A stretch of 64,000 nucleotides of DNA from Paraburkholderia largidicola (GTDB lineage Bacteria; Pseudomonadota; Gammaproteobacteria; Burkholderiales; Burkholderiaceae): NCBI RefSeq assembly GCF_013426895.1, contig NZ_AP023176.1:744001-808000 (forward strand), read 5' to 3'. The notes beneath the pieces are model-generated. The model was given only the letters and a program-made list of their open reading frames with translations, was not told the DNA's origin and searched no databases. The number at the start of each line of letters is the position of its first letter. The stretch's first letter is position 1. Position numbers and translations under genes: made by a program. Below, piece by piece: positions 10,257-18,450 of this stretch.

Positions 10257-11411
10257 ATGGCATTGTCCGATCCCATCAGAGTTGGTCTGCTTTGCTCCAC
10301 GAGCGGCTCGACGGCGCTTCTGGAACAGTCGCAATGGCGCGGCGCATGCCTCGCGATGGACGAGATCAACGCGCGCGGCGGCATCGACGGACGCGAACTC
10401 GTTGCCATTCACTACGATCCGGGCTCGGACCCCGCCGTGTTTCGTGAGCTTGCCGAGCGCCTGATCGTGCAGGACGGCGTCAACGTGATCTTCGGCGGCT
10501 ATACGTCCACCAGCCGCAAGGCGATGCTGCCCGTCGTCGAGAAGCACAACCGCCTGCTGATCTATTCGCAGCAATACGAGGGCTTCGAGTACTCGGACAA
10601 CATCATCTATAGCGGTGCGTCGCCGAATCAGAACGGTGTGCAACTCGCCGACTTCATGACGCAGACGTACGGCGCGCGCGTCTATTTCGTCGGGTCACGC
10701 TACGTCTATCCGTACGAATGCAACCGGACCATGCAGGAACTGCTGCTGCAGCATCCGGAAGGGGCGATACTCGGCGAGCGCTATCTCCCCCTCGAAGCGG
10801 ACCGCGAGCAGTTCGCGCAGGTCGTCGCGGATATCGCGCGCAAATCGCCCGACTGGATATTCTGCACGGTGATCGGCGCGACCGTGCCGTATCTTTACGA
10901 GGCCTACGCGCACGCGGGCTTCGACCCCGCGCGGATGCCGATCGGCAGCCTCAATACGTCCGAGACCGAGATTCATGCAATGGAACGCGGCATCGCCGCG
11001 GGACATTTCACGGCGGCGCCTTATTTTCAGAGCGTCGACACGGTCGAGAACCAGCGCGCCGTGCGGCAGCACCAGGCGCGCTTCGGTGTCGATACGCCGA
11101 CCGACATGAACTGGGAAGCCGCTTACTATCAGATGCATATGTTCGCCGAAGCCTGCGGGCGCGCCGGGTCGGACGAAATCGGCAAGATCATGCCGCATCT
11201 GCTCGGTTCCGAATTCGCGGCGCCGCAAGGCAGGGTGCGCATCGATCCCGTCAATCATCACATGGCGCTGTATCCGCGTATCGGCCGCGCGAATGCGGAC
11301 GGCCAGTTCACCGTGCTGCGCGAATCGAAATTCGCCGTCGGACCCGACCCGTATATGACGCGTCAGACGCTCGGGGACTGGGTCACGAAGTTGAGCACAC
11401 GGGACTACTGA
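10257..11411 (+). CDS. AmiC-like cytoplasmic amide-sensing binding protein
   Basis: 384 residues with the same binding-protein fold as the importer's binding protein but no signal peptide: MALSDPIRVGLLCSTSGST begins directly with the mature domain. Blocks FGGYTSTSRKAMLPVVEKHN, YSQQYEGFEYSDN and YSGASPNQN match AmiC of Pseudomonas, the amide-responsive negative partner of the AmiR antiterminator. It is followed two bases after its stop by an ANTAR gene, the same gene order as amiC-amiR. I infer that it holds the ANTAR protein inactive until an amide binds. GGAGAG lies eleven bases before the ATG. Confidence 0.85.
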   Translation: MALSDPIRVGLLCSTSGSTALLEQSQWRGACLAMDEINARGGIDGRELVAIHYDPGSDPAVFRELAERLIVQDGVNVIFGGYTSTSRKAMLPVVEKHNRLLIYSQQYEGFEYSDNIIYSGASPNQNGVQLADFMTQTYGARVYFVGSRYVYPYECNRTMQELLLQHPEGAILGERYLPLEADREQFAQVVADIARKSPDWIFCTVIGATVPYLYEAYAHAGFDPARMPIGSLNTSETEIHAMERGIAAGHFTAAPYFQSVDTVENQRAVRQHQARFGVDTPTDMNWEAAYYQMHMFAEACGRAGSDEIGKIMPHLLGSEFAAPQGRVRIDPVNHHMALYPRIGRANADGQFTVLRESKFAVGPDPYMTRQTLGDWVTKLSTRDY

Positions 11412-11412
11412 C

Positions 11413-12063
11413 GTGAGCGCGCGCATGGGCCGGGACCAACGCAGTCTCACCAGTTCGATTCTGGAGCGTCATCCGCGCGTGGTCGTGTTCCATCCCGACG
11501 ATGACGACGGCCAGACGCTGACGAACCATCTCCGCCGCATGGGTTTTCAGGTCGAGCGTTGCTGGCCGCCGCTGGAGACGCTGCCCGACAGGACGGATCT
11601 GGTGTTCCGTGCGCTGCTGCCCGAGGAGCGCGCGCCGAAAGACGAATGGTCCGGGCCGGATGCGCCGCCCGTCATCTGCGTGGTCGCTTATGAAAATCCG
11701 ACCTTCATCGATCAGGCCATCAAGATGGGATCGGACGGCATCGTCACGACGCCGATCCGCGCGTCGGGCCTGCTGTCGACGGTGGTCATGGCGCTCTATC
11801 ACGCGCGGCGTTCGCGGCAGCACTTGCAACGCATCGCCAGGCTCGAGCAGAAGCTGCTCGACAGCCGGCATCTGCAGGAAGCCAAGGGCATTCTCATGAC
11901 GATGCACAGCGTCAGCGAGAGCGAAGCGTACGACATGCTGCGCGCCCAGGCGATGGAAAAACGTGTGTCGATCGACGACATCTGTCATTCCGTGATCCAG
12001 GCGGGCGAGGTGCTGCAGATCAAGCGCGGGATGATGCCCGAGGATGGGCGCGGCGACGACTGA
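11413..12063 (+). CDS. ANTAR-domain response regulator (AmiR/NasT-like antiterminator)
   Basis: 216 residues in two parts. The first is an N-terminal pseudo-receiver (VVVFHPDDDDGQTLTNHL, residues about 20-125) lacking the usual acidic phosphorylation pocket. The second is a C-terminal ANTAR domain from about residue 144 after a coiled-coil linker, with LLDSRHLQEAKGILMTMHSV and AYDMLRAQAMEKRVSIDDIC. ANTAR domains bind twin hexaloop hairpins in nascent RNA and block terminators. Two such hairpins overlap the terminator in this operon's own leader (4382-4466). GTG start at 11413; the ATG at 11425 is possible. With the AmiC-like protein it forms a closed amide-sensing circuit. Confidence 0.9.
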   Translation: MSARMGRDQRSLTSSILERHPRVVVFHPDDDDGQTLTNHLRRMGFQVERCWPPLETLPDRTDLVFRALLPEERAPKDEWSGPDAPPVICVVAYENPTFIDQAIKMGSDGIVTTPIRASGLLSTVVMALYHARRSRQHLQRIARLEQKLLDSRHLQEAKGILMTMHSVSESEAYDMLRAQAMEKRVSIDDICHSVIQAGEVLQIKRGMMPEDGRGDD

Positions 12064-12096
12064 GTTCAACCGTTGGTTCAACAAGGGGCAACCAGC

Positions 12097-12861
12097 ATGG
12101 ATTTGCAACTGAAGGGACTGAAGGCAATCGTGACGGGCGGGACCAAGGGCATCGGTCTGGCCATTGCGCGCACGCTCGCGCAGGAAGGCGCCGACGTGGC
12201 CATCTGCTCGCGCGACGAAGCCGCTGCGACAGCGACGGCGGGCGCGCTCGCGGAACTGGGCGGCGCGCGTGCTTCGGGCGCGGCCGTGGATGTCGCGGAC
12301 GGCAGCGCGCTGAAGGCGTGGGTCGAACATGTCGCGAAGGACTGGGGCGGGCTGGATATCGTGGTGGCCAACGTCAGCGCGCTCGCTATCGGCAACGATA
12401 TCGAATCGTGGCGCAAGGAGTTCGAAACCGATCTGCTCGGCACGGTCAATCTCGTCGACGCCGCGATGCCCTGGCTCGAGGCGAGCAAGGCGGCGTCGAT
12501 CGTCGCGATCTCCAGCGTGTCGGGACGCGAGATCGATTTCGCAGCCGGCCCCTACGGCGTGTTCAAGGCGGCACTCGTGCACTACATGCAGGGCCTCGCG
12601 AATCAGCTTGCGTCCAAAGGCATTCGCGCGAACACGGTGTCGCCCGGCAACGTCTATTTCGAAGGCGGCGTGTGGGACTGGATCGAGCATAACGATGCGG
12701 CGCTGTTCGAGCGCGCGCTCGCGTTGAATCCCACTGGGCGCATGGCCAGACCGCAGGAGATCGCGAATGCCGTCGCGTTCATCGCGAGTCCGGCGGCGAG
12801 CTTCGTGAGCGGCACCAACTTCGTGGTCGATGGCGCGCTCACGCGCGGCGTGCAGCTTTGA
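12097..12861 (+). CDS. Short-chain dehydrogenase/reductase (SDR)
   Basis: 254-residue classical SDR. Cofactor motif TGGTKGIG is at residues 13-20, the catalytic Ser is in AISSVSG and catalytic YxxxK is Y153/K157 (YGVFK). A C-terminal PQEIANAVAFIASPAASFVSG is typical of the family. AAGGGG lies eight bases before the ATG. It closes the amide operon 33 bases after the ANTAR gene. Its link to amide metabolism is unclear and its substrate cannot be predicted. It ends tail to tail with a MarR gene 15 bases away. Confidence 0.85.
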   Translation: MDLQLKGLKAIVTGGTKGIGLAIARTLAQEGADVAICSRDEAAATATAGALAELGGARASGAAVDVADGSALKAWVEHVAKDWGGLDIVVANVSALAIGNDIESWRKEFETDLLGTVNLVDAAMPWLEASKAASIVAISSVSGREIDFAAGPYGVFKAALVHYMQGLANQLASKGIRANTVSPGNVYFEGGVWDWIEHNDAALFERALALNPTGRMARPQEIANAVAFIASPAASFVSGTNFVVDGALTRGVQL

Positions 12862-12876
12862 CGTGGGCGGGGCGCG

Positions 12877-13311
12877 TCACCGCGGTCCCGACTCCTCGAT
12901 GAACCGTTCGAGCAGACGCTTCAACTGCTTTGCGTTGCGAGGGCCGAGCGCTTCTTCGATGGCGGCATGATGCGCGTCTACGCCCGGTTGCAGGCGGGCG
13001 AGCAGCTTGATGCCCCGGTCCGTGATGAAGATCAGCACCTTGCGGCTGTCGTAATCGTCCGCCGAGCGCAGCACGAGGCCGCGGCTCACCAGCTTGTCGA
13101 CGTTCTTGGTCAGCGCGGGCAGGTTGAGCAGGACCTGAGCGGCGAGTTCGCTCATCGAGTGGCCCGCCTCGTCGGAGACGGCATGCAGAATGCGCCAGTG
13201 CTCTTCGTTGACGCCTTCTTCGGCCGTCAGCTGGGCGAGACTGAGCTTCATCTGCCGATGCGCGGAGGCGATGAGCCAGGCAAGGTAGGAGGAAAGGTCG
13301 GTATCCGGCAT
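12877..13311 (-). CDS. MarR-family transcriptional regulator
   Basis: 144 residues. The winged helix is seen in HWRILHAVSDEAGHSMSELA, VLLNLPALTKNVDKLVSRG and LVLRSADDYDSRKVLIFITD, the last being the MarR wing with D-x-R. The frame is open further upstream but MPDTDLSSYLAWLIASAHRQ is the natural N-terminus. It is divergent from an AmiC-like gene. An imperfect inverted repeat 43 bases upstream of its start resembles the palindrome at the amidase promoter, so it may repress both. Confidence 0.85.
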   Translation of the reverse strand: MPDTDLSSYLAWLIASAHRQMKLSLAQLTAEEGVNEEHWRILHAVSDEAGHSMSELAAQVLLNLPALTKNVDKLVSRGLVLRSADDYDSRKVLIFITDRGIKLLARLQPGVDAHHAAIEEALGPRNAKQLKRLLERFIEESGPR

Positions 13312-13353
13312 GGTAGATGCTTTGTGGAAGACGAATAGCTGGATCTTACGCAA

Positions 13354-13375
13354 ATAAATTTTCTGCGGAAAGTAT
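13354..13375. promoter_or_regulatory. Candidate MarR-type operator upstream of marR
   Basis: Imperfect palindrome centred on TTTCTGCGGAAA. Read on the minus strand it shares TTTCC, three bases, GAAAAT with the palindrome at 14595-14622, 15 of 21 positions by eye. It lies between the divergent MarR and AmiC-like genes. The rest of this 199-base gap shows nothing else I can support. Confidence 0.45.
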
Positions 13376-13510
13376 CGGTGCAAGTGTCCTCTGGCGCGGG
13401 CGCGCGATGGTGCGCGCACGCCATTCGTTGGTGCATCCTGAATCGTTCGAACTCGCCGCGTCGACCGTTTGATGAAGCCGCGTTCCCGTGCTTGCCGCTC
13501 AGGGCAGGAG

Positions 13511-14560
13511 ATGACCATCGCGTTGTGCGTGCCGTTAGGCGGCGCGGCCGGACTTTGGGGGCCTTGCGCGCTCGCCTCGGCGCAGCTCGCCGTCGACGAA
13601 CTGAATGCGTCGTCGGGCATCACGGGCCGCCCCTGCCGGCTGTTGACGATCAATGCGGGCGACGACGCGCGCGAACTCGACGCCGCGTTGACCGACCTCG
13701 TCGATGACGGCGCTATCGATGCGCTCGTCGGCATGCATACGAGCGCCGTGCGCCTCGATCTGCTCAAAGTGGTGGGCGGACAGATTCCGTTCGTCTATAC
13801 GCCGCTCTATGAAGGCGGCGAGCGCACACCCGGCGTCTTCGCAATCGGCGAAACCACGCGGCACCAGCTGCAGCCGGCCATTCACTGGATCAGCACGCAG
13901 CGTCGCCCGAAGCGCTGGTTCTTCGTCGGCAACGACTATGTGTGGCCTCACGCGACCCATCGGCTGGCCCGACGTTACGTACTCGATGCGGGCGCCGAGG
14001 TGGTGGGCGACATGTATCTGCCGTTCGGCGGCGGCGACTATGGCGAGGTGCTCGATGCGATCCGCAAGCGGCGCGCGGATGCCGTGCTGCTGTCCCTGAT
14101 CGGCCAGGACACGATCGACTTCAATCGTGCGTTCGGCGAGGCCGGGCTGGCAGCGCATATCGTGCGGCTGTCGTGCGCGCTCGGCGAAAACGAACTGCTC
14201 GGCATTGGCGCGCGCAACACCGCCGAGCTGTATGTGGCCTCGGGCTATTTCGCTTCGTTGCGCACGGATGCGAACCTCGCATTCAAGGAGCGCTATCGCG
14301 GGCGATACGGCGCGCGTGCACCGACGCTCGACACCTTCGGCCAATCCACCTACGAAGGCATTCATTTCCTCGCGGCGCTGTTCGACGATGCGCGGCGCAG
14401 ACGTCTGTCCGAACAGGCCGGGCTCGCACAACTCGGTATCGCACCGCTTTCCTATCGAAGCGCCCGCGATTCTGCTTATGCAGGCGGCCGTGTGAACCAC
14501 GTTCCGATCTATCTGGCGCGGGCCGAGGGTCATCATTTCGAGGTGCTTTCACCGCTCTAG
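13511..14560 (+). CDS. Second AmiC-like cytoplasmic binding protein
   Basis: 349 residues with the AmiC/UrtA binding fold and no signal peptide (MTIALCVPLGGAAGLWGPCA). Recognisable blocks are ASAQLAVDELNASSGITGRP, VGMHTSAVRLDLLKVVGG and FVGNDYVWPHATHRLARRYV. It is diverged from the first AmiC-like protein and shorter by about 35 residues. ATG 13511 is preferred (AGGG six bases upstream) over ATG 13469. No ANTAR gene follows; the next gene is an amidase with its own promoter. I infer a sensor for the second amide operon, perhaps acting through the shared ANTAR protein or an unknown partner. Confidence 0.75.
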   Translation: MTIALCVPLGGAAGLWGPCALASAQLAVDELNASSGITGRPCRLLTINAGDDARELDAALTDLVDDGAIDALVGMHTSAVRLDLLKVVGGQIPFVYTPLYEGGERTPGVFAIGETTRHQLQPAIHWISTQRRPKRWFFVGNDYVWPHATHRLARRYVLDAGAEVVGDMYLPFGGGDYGEVLDAIRKRRADAVLLSLIGQDTIDFNRAFGEAGLAAHIVRLSCALGENELLGIGARNTAELYVASGYFASLRTDANLAFKERYRGRYGARAPTLDTFGQSTYEGIHFLAALFDDARRRRLSEQAGLAQLGIAPLSYRSARDSAYAGGRVNHVPIYLARAEGHHFEVLSPL

Positions 14561-14594
14561 GCGATGCGTGTTTCGTGCTGAACCGGGTTCCCCG

Positions 14595-14622
14595 CAATTT
14601 AGTTTCCATGGAAAATAAATTG
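14595..14622. promoter_or_regulatory. 28-bp near-perfect palindrome, amidase operator
   Basis: Thirteen of fourteen base pairs match. The perfect core TTTCCATGGAAA is at 14603-14614 and the outer arms are CAATTTA and TAAATTG. It ends one base before the -35 box at 14623, a position where a bound repressor or activator would touch RNA polymerase. The MarR regulator at 12877 is the nearest candidate binder. Confidence 0.75.
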
Positions 14623-14651
14623 TTGACTCGGAAAATATGTGTCCATACCAT
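14623..14651 (+). promoter_or_regulatory. Sigma70 promoter of the amidase operon
   Basis: TTGACT at 14623-14628 and TACCAT at 14646-14651 with a 17-base spacer. The leader of about 108 bases holds two inverted repeats, CGGGAC/GTCCCG (14667-14694) and GCCTGC/GCAGGC (about 14705-14730), but no T tract, so no attenuator is supported. Confidence 0.6.
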
Positions 14652-14765
14652 GGCTCGCAGATCGGGACACCTGCAGGTCGATTCGTCCCGTTCATTACGA
14701 CACGCCTGCATAGCGGCACGACAGCAGGCGGCAGTCCGTTACGAATCCGTTCGAGTGAGGAAGCC

Positions 14766-16283
14766 ATGGCAGTGAAACGTCCCACGCCCGCCCAGCTTGA
14801 CGAAGTCGCCATCAGTCTCGGCATCCATCTGTCCGAAGCGCAGCTTGCTGCCTATCACACGTTGCTGCAGCCAAATTTCGACGCATACGATGTCATCGAC
14901 GCAATGCCCGATTATGTCCCGCGCGTCACTTACCCGCGCACGCCGGGTTATCGTCCATCTGCCGAAGAAAACCGCTATGGCGCCTGGTACGTCAAGAGCG
15001 AAGTGAAGGGCGCGCCCACGGGCAAGCTCGCGGGCAAGACCGTCGCGCTGAAGGACAACGTGTGCCTTGCGGGCGTGCCGATGATGAACGGCGCCTCGAC
15101 ACTCGAAGGCTATGTGCCCGATGTCGACGCCACCATCGTGACGCGTCTGCTCGACGCGGGCGCGACCATCGTCGGCAAGGCCACCTGCGAGTACTTCTGC
15201 TTCTCGGGCGGCTCGCATACGAGCGCGCCGGCGCCCGTGCACAACCCGCGAAAAATGGGCTATTCGGCGGGCGGTTCGTCGTCGGGAAGCGCGGCGCTCG
15301 TGGCCGCTGGCGAAGTCGATCTCGCTATCGGCGGCGATCAGGGCGGCTCCATCCGTATGCCTGCGTCGTATTGCGGGATCTACGGCATGAAGCCCACGCA
15401 TGGGCTGGTTCCCTATACGGGCGTCATGCCGATCGAATTGACGATCGACCACACGGGGCCGATGACAGCCACCGTGACGGATAACGCGCTGATGCTCGAA
15501 GTGCTGGCTGGCCCCGATGGTCTCGATCCGCGTCAGTACGCAGGGCAAACCGCGAAGCCTTATTCGGACCTGATGAAGGAAGGTGTGCGTGGACTGAAAA
15601 TCGGCGTCGTGAAAGAGGGCTTCGGATGGCCGCAATCGCTCGCGGAATCGGATGCCAAGGTACGCGCTGCAGCCGATCATTTTGCCGAACTGGGTGCGAA
15701 GGTCAGCGAAGTATCGATTCCGATGCATCGCGTGGGCCCGTCGATCTGGCTGCCGATCGCCGCCGAAGGCGCCACGCAGCAGATGATGAAGGACAACGGT
15801 CACGGCTTCAACTGGAAGGGCCTTTACGTGACGGGCATGGTGGACTATCACGCCGGCTGGCACGAGCGCGCGGACGAACTGTCGGAAACGCTGAAGATCA
15901 CGATGGTGCTCGGCGAGTACTTCATCCGCCACTATCGCGGGCATTTCTATGCGAAGGCGCAGAACCTGTCGCGCCAGCTCACGGCCGCCTACGACGCCGC
16001 GTTCGCCGACTATGACCTGCTCCTGATGCCGACGCTGCCGCTTACGGCCACACCGCTGCCCAAGCCGGGCGCGAGCGTCGAGGAAGTCGTCACGCGCGCA
16101 TTCGAGATGTTGCCGAACACATGCCCGTTCGATTGCACGGGGCATCCCGCGATGAGCGTGCCATGCGGCACCGTCGACGGCCTGCCCGTGGGCATGATGC
16201 TGATCGGCAAGCATTGGGACGAAGCGACCATTTATCGCGGCGCCTACGCATTCGAACAGTCGATCGACTGGATGAAAGTCTGA
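14766..16283 (+). CDS. Amidase signature family amidase
   Basis: 505-residue amidase that would release ammonia from a carboxamide. The Ser-cisSer-Lys triad is complete: K96 in VALKDNVC, S171 in the GGSSSGSAA loop and S195 in DQGGSIRMPAS, with the 75- and 24-residue spacings of GatA-type enzymes. An N-terminal helical segment of about 60 residues precedes the catalytic domain, as in nitrile-pathway amidases of Rhodococcus and Pseudomonas. GAGGAA precedes the ATG. It heads the second importer operon, behind a palindrome-regulated promoter. The substrate is probably larger or different from that of the fmdA enzyme. Confidence 0.92.
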   Translation: MAVKRPTPAQLDEVAISLGIHLSEAQLAAYHTLLQPNFDAYDVIDAMPDYVPRVTYPRTPGYRPSAEENRYGAWYVKSEVKGAPTGKLAGKTVALKDNVCLAGVPMMNGASTLEGYVPDVDATIVTRLLDAGATIVGKATCEYFCFSGGSHTSAPAPVHNPRKMGYSAGGSSSGSAALVAAGEVDLAIGGDQGGSIRMPASYCGIYGMKPTHGLVPYTGVMPIELTIDHTGPMTATVTDNALMLEVLAGPDGLDPRQYAGQTAKPYSDLMKEGVRGLKIGVVKEGFGWPQSLAESDAKVRAAADHFAELGAKVSEVSIPMHRVGPSIWLPIAAEGATQQMMKDNGHGFNWKGLYVTGMVDYHAGWHERADELSETLKITMVLGEYFIRHYRGHFYAKAQNLSRQLTAAYDAAFADYDLLLMPTLPLTATPLPKPGASVEEVVTRAFEMLPNTCPFDCTGHPAMSVPCGTVDGLPVGMMLIGKHWDEATIYRGAYAFEQSIDWMKV

Positions 16284-16322
16284 TCTTGTGATCCTTCTCG
16301 CGTCTCTTTCCGGAACCCCTCT

Positions 16323-17549
16323 ATGGACCGACGTGCGTTTCTGAAATCGTCTGCGGCATCGGTAGCCGCTGGAATGGCGGGCTCGTTTCCCTTCATCGCC
16401 GAAGCGGCCGACGAGATTCTCGTCGGCGGCATCACGGACCTGTCGGGCGGCCTCGATATCTACGGCAAGCCGATGGCGGACTGCCTCACCATTGCCGTCG
16501 AAGAGTGGAATGCGCAGGGCGGCCTGCTCGGCAAGCAGATCAAGCTACTCAATTACGATCCGCAATCGAGCATGCAGCTCTATACGCAGTTCGCGCAGCA
16601 ATCGGCGCTGAAGGACAAGGTCGCGGTCGTGCACGGCGGCATCACGTCGGCTTCGCGCGAAGTCATGCGCCCTGTGCTGGACCGTTATCGCACGCTCTAT
16701 TTCTACAACACGCAGTATGAAGGCGGCGTGTGCGATCGCAACACGTTCTGCACGGGCGTGACGCCGGGCCAGACCGTCGCGAAGCTGATTCCTTACGCGA
16801 TGAAGCAGTGGGGCAAGAAGGTCTATGTCGTGGCCGCCGACTACAACTACGGCCAGATCACCTCGCAATGGGTGAAGAAATTCGTCCAGGACAACGGCGG
16901 ATCGGTTCAGTCAATCGACTTCTTCCCGCTCGACGTGACCAACTTCGGCTCGACCATCTCGAAGATCGAAGCGGCGAAGCCCGACATGCTCGTGTCGGCG
17001 CTCGTCGGTGGATCGCATATGTCGTTTTACCGGCAATGGGCCGCGGCGGGATTGCACAAGAAGATTCCGCTCGCGTCGACGACGTTCGCGGGCGGTAACG
17101 AGCAGATCGTCCTCTCGCCCGAGGAGTGCGATGGCTTCCTCGTCTCCTACAACTACTTCGAGAACCTCGACAACCCGGTGAACAAGGCGTTCAAGGACCG
17201 TTTTCACAAGCGTTTCGGCGCGAACTATCCGAACATCACCGAACTGGCAATGGGCACCTATCAGGGCTTCAACCTCTGGGCGCAGGGCGTGAAGAAGGCG
17301 GGCACGCTCGACCGCGTGAAGGTGATCGAGGCGCTGGAATCGGGGATCAGCATCGACGCGCCGAGCGGCAAGGTGTCGATCGATCCGGCGACGCATCACT
17401 GCGTGCTCAACGTCAGCATCGCGCAGGTGAAGAGTCACAAGCTCGACATCGTTCAGACGTTCCAGAACCAGCCTCCCGTCGATACGAGCGCGGTGTGCAA
17501 TCTCATCAAGAACCCGCGCGACAACCAGCAATACGTGATCAAGCTTTGA
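16323..17549 (+). CDS. ABC substrate-binding protein with Tat signal, second amide/urea-type system
   Basis: 408 residues. The N-terminus MDRRAFLKSSAASVAAGMAG carries a twin-arginine motif (DRRAFLK), then a cleavage region near FIAEAADE. The mature part shares FYNTQYEGGVCDRNTFCTGV and VAADYNYGQITSQWVKKFVQ with the first binding protein (4510), so the two are paralogues. Unlike that Sec-exported protein it should fold before export. It follows the amidase by 39 bases and serves the permeases downstream. Confidence 0.88.
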   Translation: MDRRAFLKSSAASVAAGMAGSFPFIAEAADEILVGGITDLSGGLDIYGKPMADCLTIAVEEWNAQGGLLGKQIKLLNYDPQSSMQLYTQFAQQSALKDKVAVVHGGITSASREVMRPVLDRYRTLYFYNTQYEGGVCDRNTFCTGVTPGQTVAKLIPYAMKQWGKKVYVVAADYNYGQITSQWVKKFVQDNGGSVQSIDFFPLDVTNFGSTISKIEAAKPDMLVSALVGGSHMSFYRQWAAAGLHKKIPLASTTFAGGNEQIVLSPEECDGFLVSYNYFENLDNPVNKAFKDRFHKRFGANYPNITELAMGTYQGFNLWAQGVKKAGTLDRVKVIEALESGISIDAPSGKVSIDPATHHCVLNVSIAQVKSHKLDIVQTFQNQPPVDTSAVCNLIKNPRDNQQYVIKL

Positions 17550-17583
17550 GGCGCACGCCGCGTCTTCATGGAGAGGAACTACG

Positions 17584-18450
17584 ATGGATCTTGCCGCGAT
17601 CGTTCTGATTCAGGTGCTCTACGCCATTGCGAGCCTCGTCGTGATCTCTTCAGGGCTCGCGGTCATCTTCGGCATGATGAAGGTGATCAATCTCGCGCAC
17701 GGCGAGTTCATGATGCTGGGCGCGTATGCGGCGATCGAGGCGATCCACTTCGGCGTGAATCTGTGGGTTGCGATTCTCGTCGTCGCGCCGCTCGTGGTCG
17801 CGCTGATCGGCGTCGTGCTGGAACGGGTCTTCATCCGGCGGCTATACGGCCGCATGATCGACACGATGCTGGCGACCTGGGGGCTGTCGCTGCTTCTGAT
17901 CGGCGTCGTCACCTCGATTGCGGGCAATACCACGGCGGGCATCTCCGCGCCGCTGGGCAACTTCACGATCGGCGGATATTCGGTGAGCAGTTATACGCTC
18001 GTCATCATCGCGGTTGCCGTGGTGCTCGGTGTCGCGCTGCGCTGGGTGCTGCTGCATACGTCGCTCGGTCTGATCGCGCGCGGCACGATGCAAAATCCGC
18101 AGATGGCCGATGCGCTCGGCATCGCGCCCGGCCGCGTCTATTCGGCCACCTTCGCCATCGGCGCAGCGCTGTCGGGACTTGCGGGCGCGTTGCTCGCGCC
18201 GATGACGGGCGTCGTGCCGACCATGGGCGGCGCGTTTATCGCCAAGGCGTTCATCACCGTGATCGGCGGCGGGCCGGCGATCGTGGCGGGACTGGTCAGT
18301 TCGTCGGTGCTGTTCGGCGCGATCAATCAGGTCGCCACGTTCGCATCGACGCCCGTGCTCGGCGAGGTCGCGCTGCTGGTGGGCGCGATCGTGATGCTGC
18401 GGCTGCTGCCGCGCGGCATCACTGGCCGCTTTTTCAAGGGGGCATTGTGA
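17584..18450 (+). CDS. Branched-chain/urea-type ABC permease, second system (LivH-like)
   Basis: 288-residue permease with about eight helices and the block FGMMKVINLAHGEFMMLGAY. The cytoplasmic loop is IARGTMQNPQMADALGIAPG. GGAG lies upstream of the ATG. It is a paralogue of the 5815 permease. Its stop overlaps the start of the next permease. Confidence 0.9.
   Translation: MDLAAIVLIQVLYAIASLVVISSGLAVIFGMMKVINLAHGEFMMLGAYAAIEAIHFGVNLWVAILVVAPLVVALIGVVLERVFIRRLYGRMIDTMLATWGLSLLLIGVVTSIAGNTTAGISAPLGNFTIGGYSVSSYTLVIIAVAVVLGVALRWVLLHTSLGLIARGTMQNPQMADALGIAPGRVYSATFAIGAALSGLAGALLAPMTGVVPTMGGAFIAKAFITVIGGGPAIVAGLVSSSVLFGAINQVATFASTPVLGEVALLVGAIVMLRLLPRGITGRFFKGAL

Noticed and set aside
14652..14765. 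Possible second ANTAR leader before the amidase gene
   Set aside because: One hexaloop with A1 and G4 (ATAGCG, closed by TGC/GCA) can be drawn, but there is no second hairpin of that type and no terminator with a T tract.
14739..16214. 491-codon minus-strand frame opposite the amidase
   Set aside because: The amidase on the plus strand has a complete catalytic triad, while the antisense frame has no motif.
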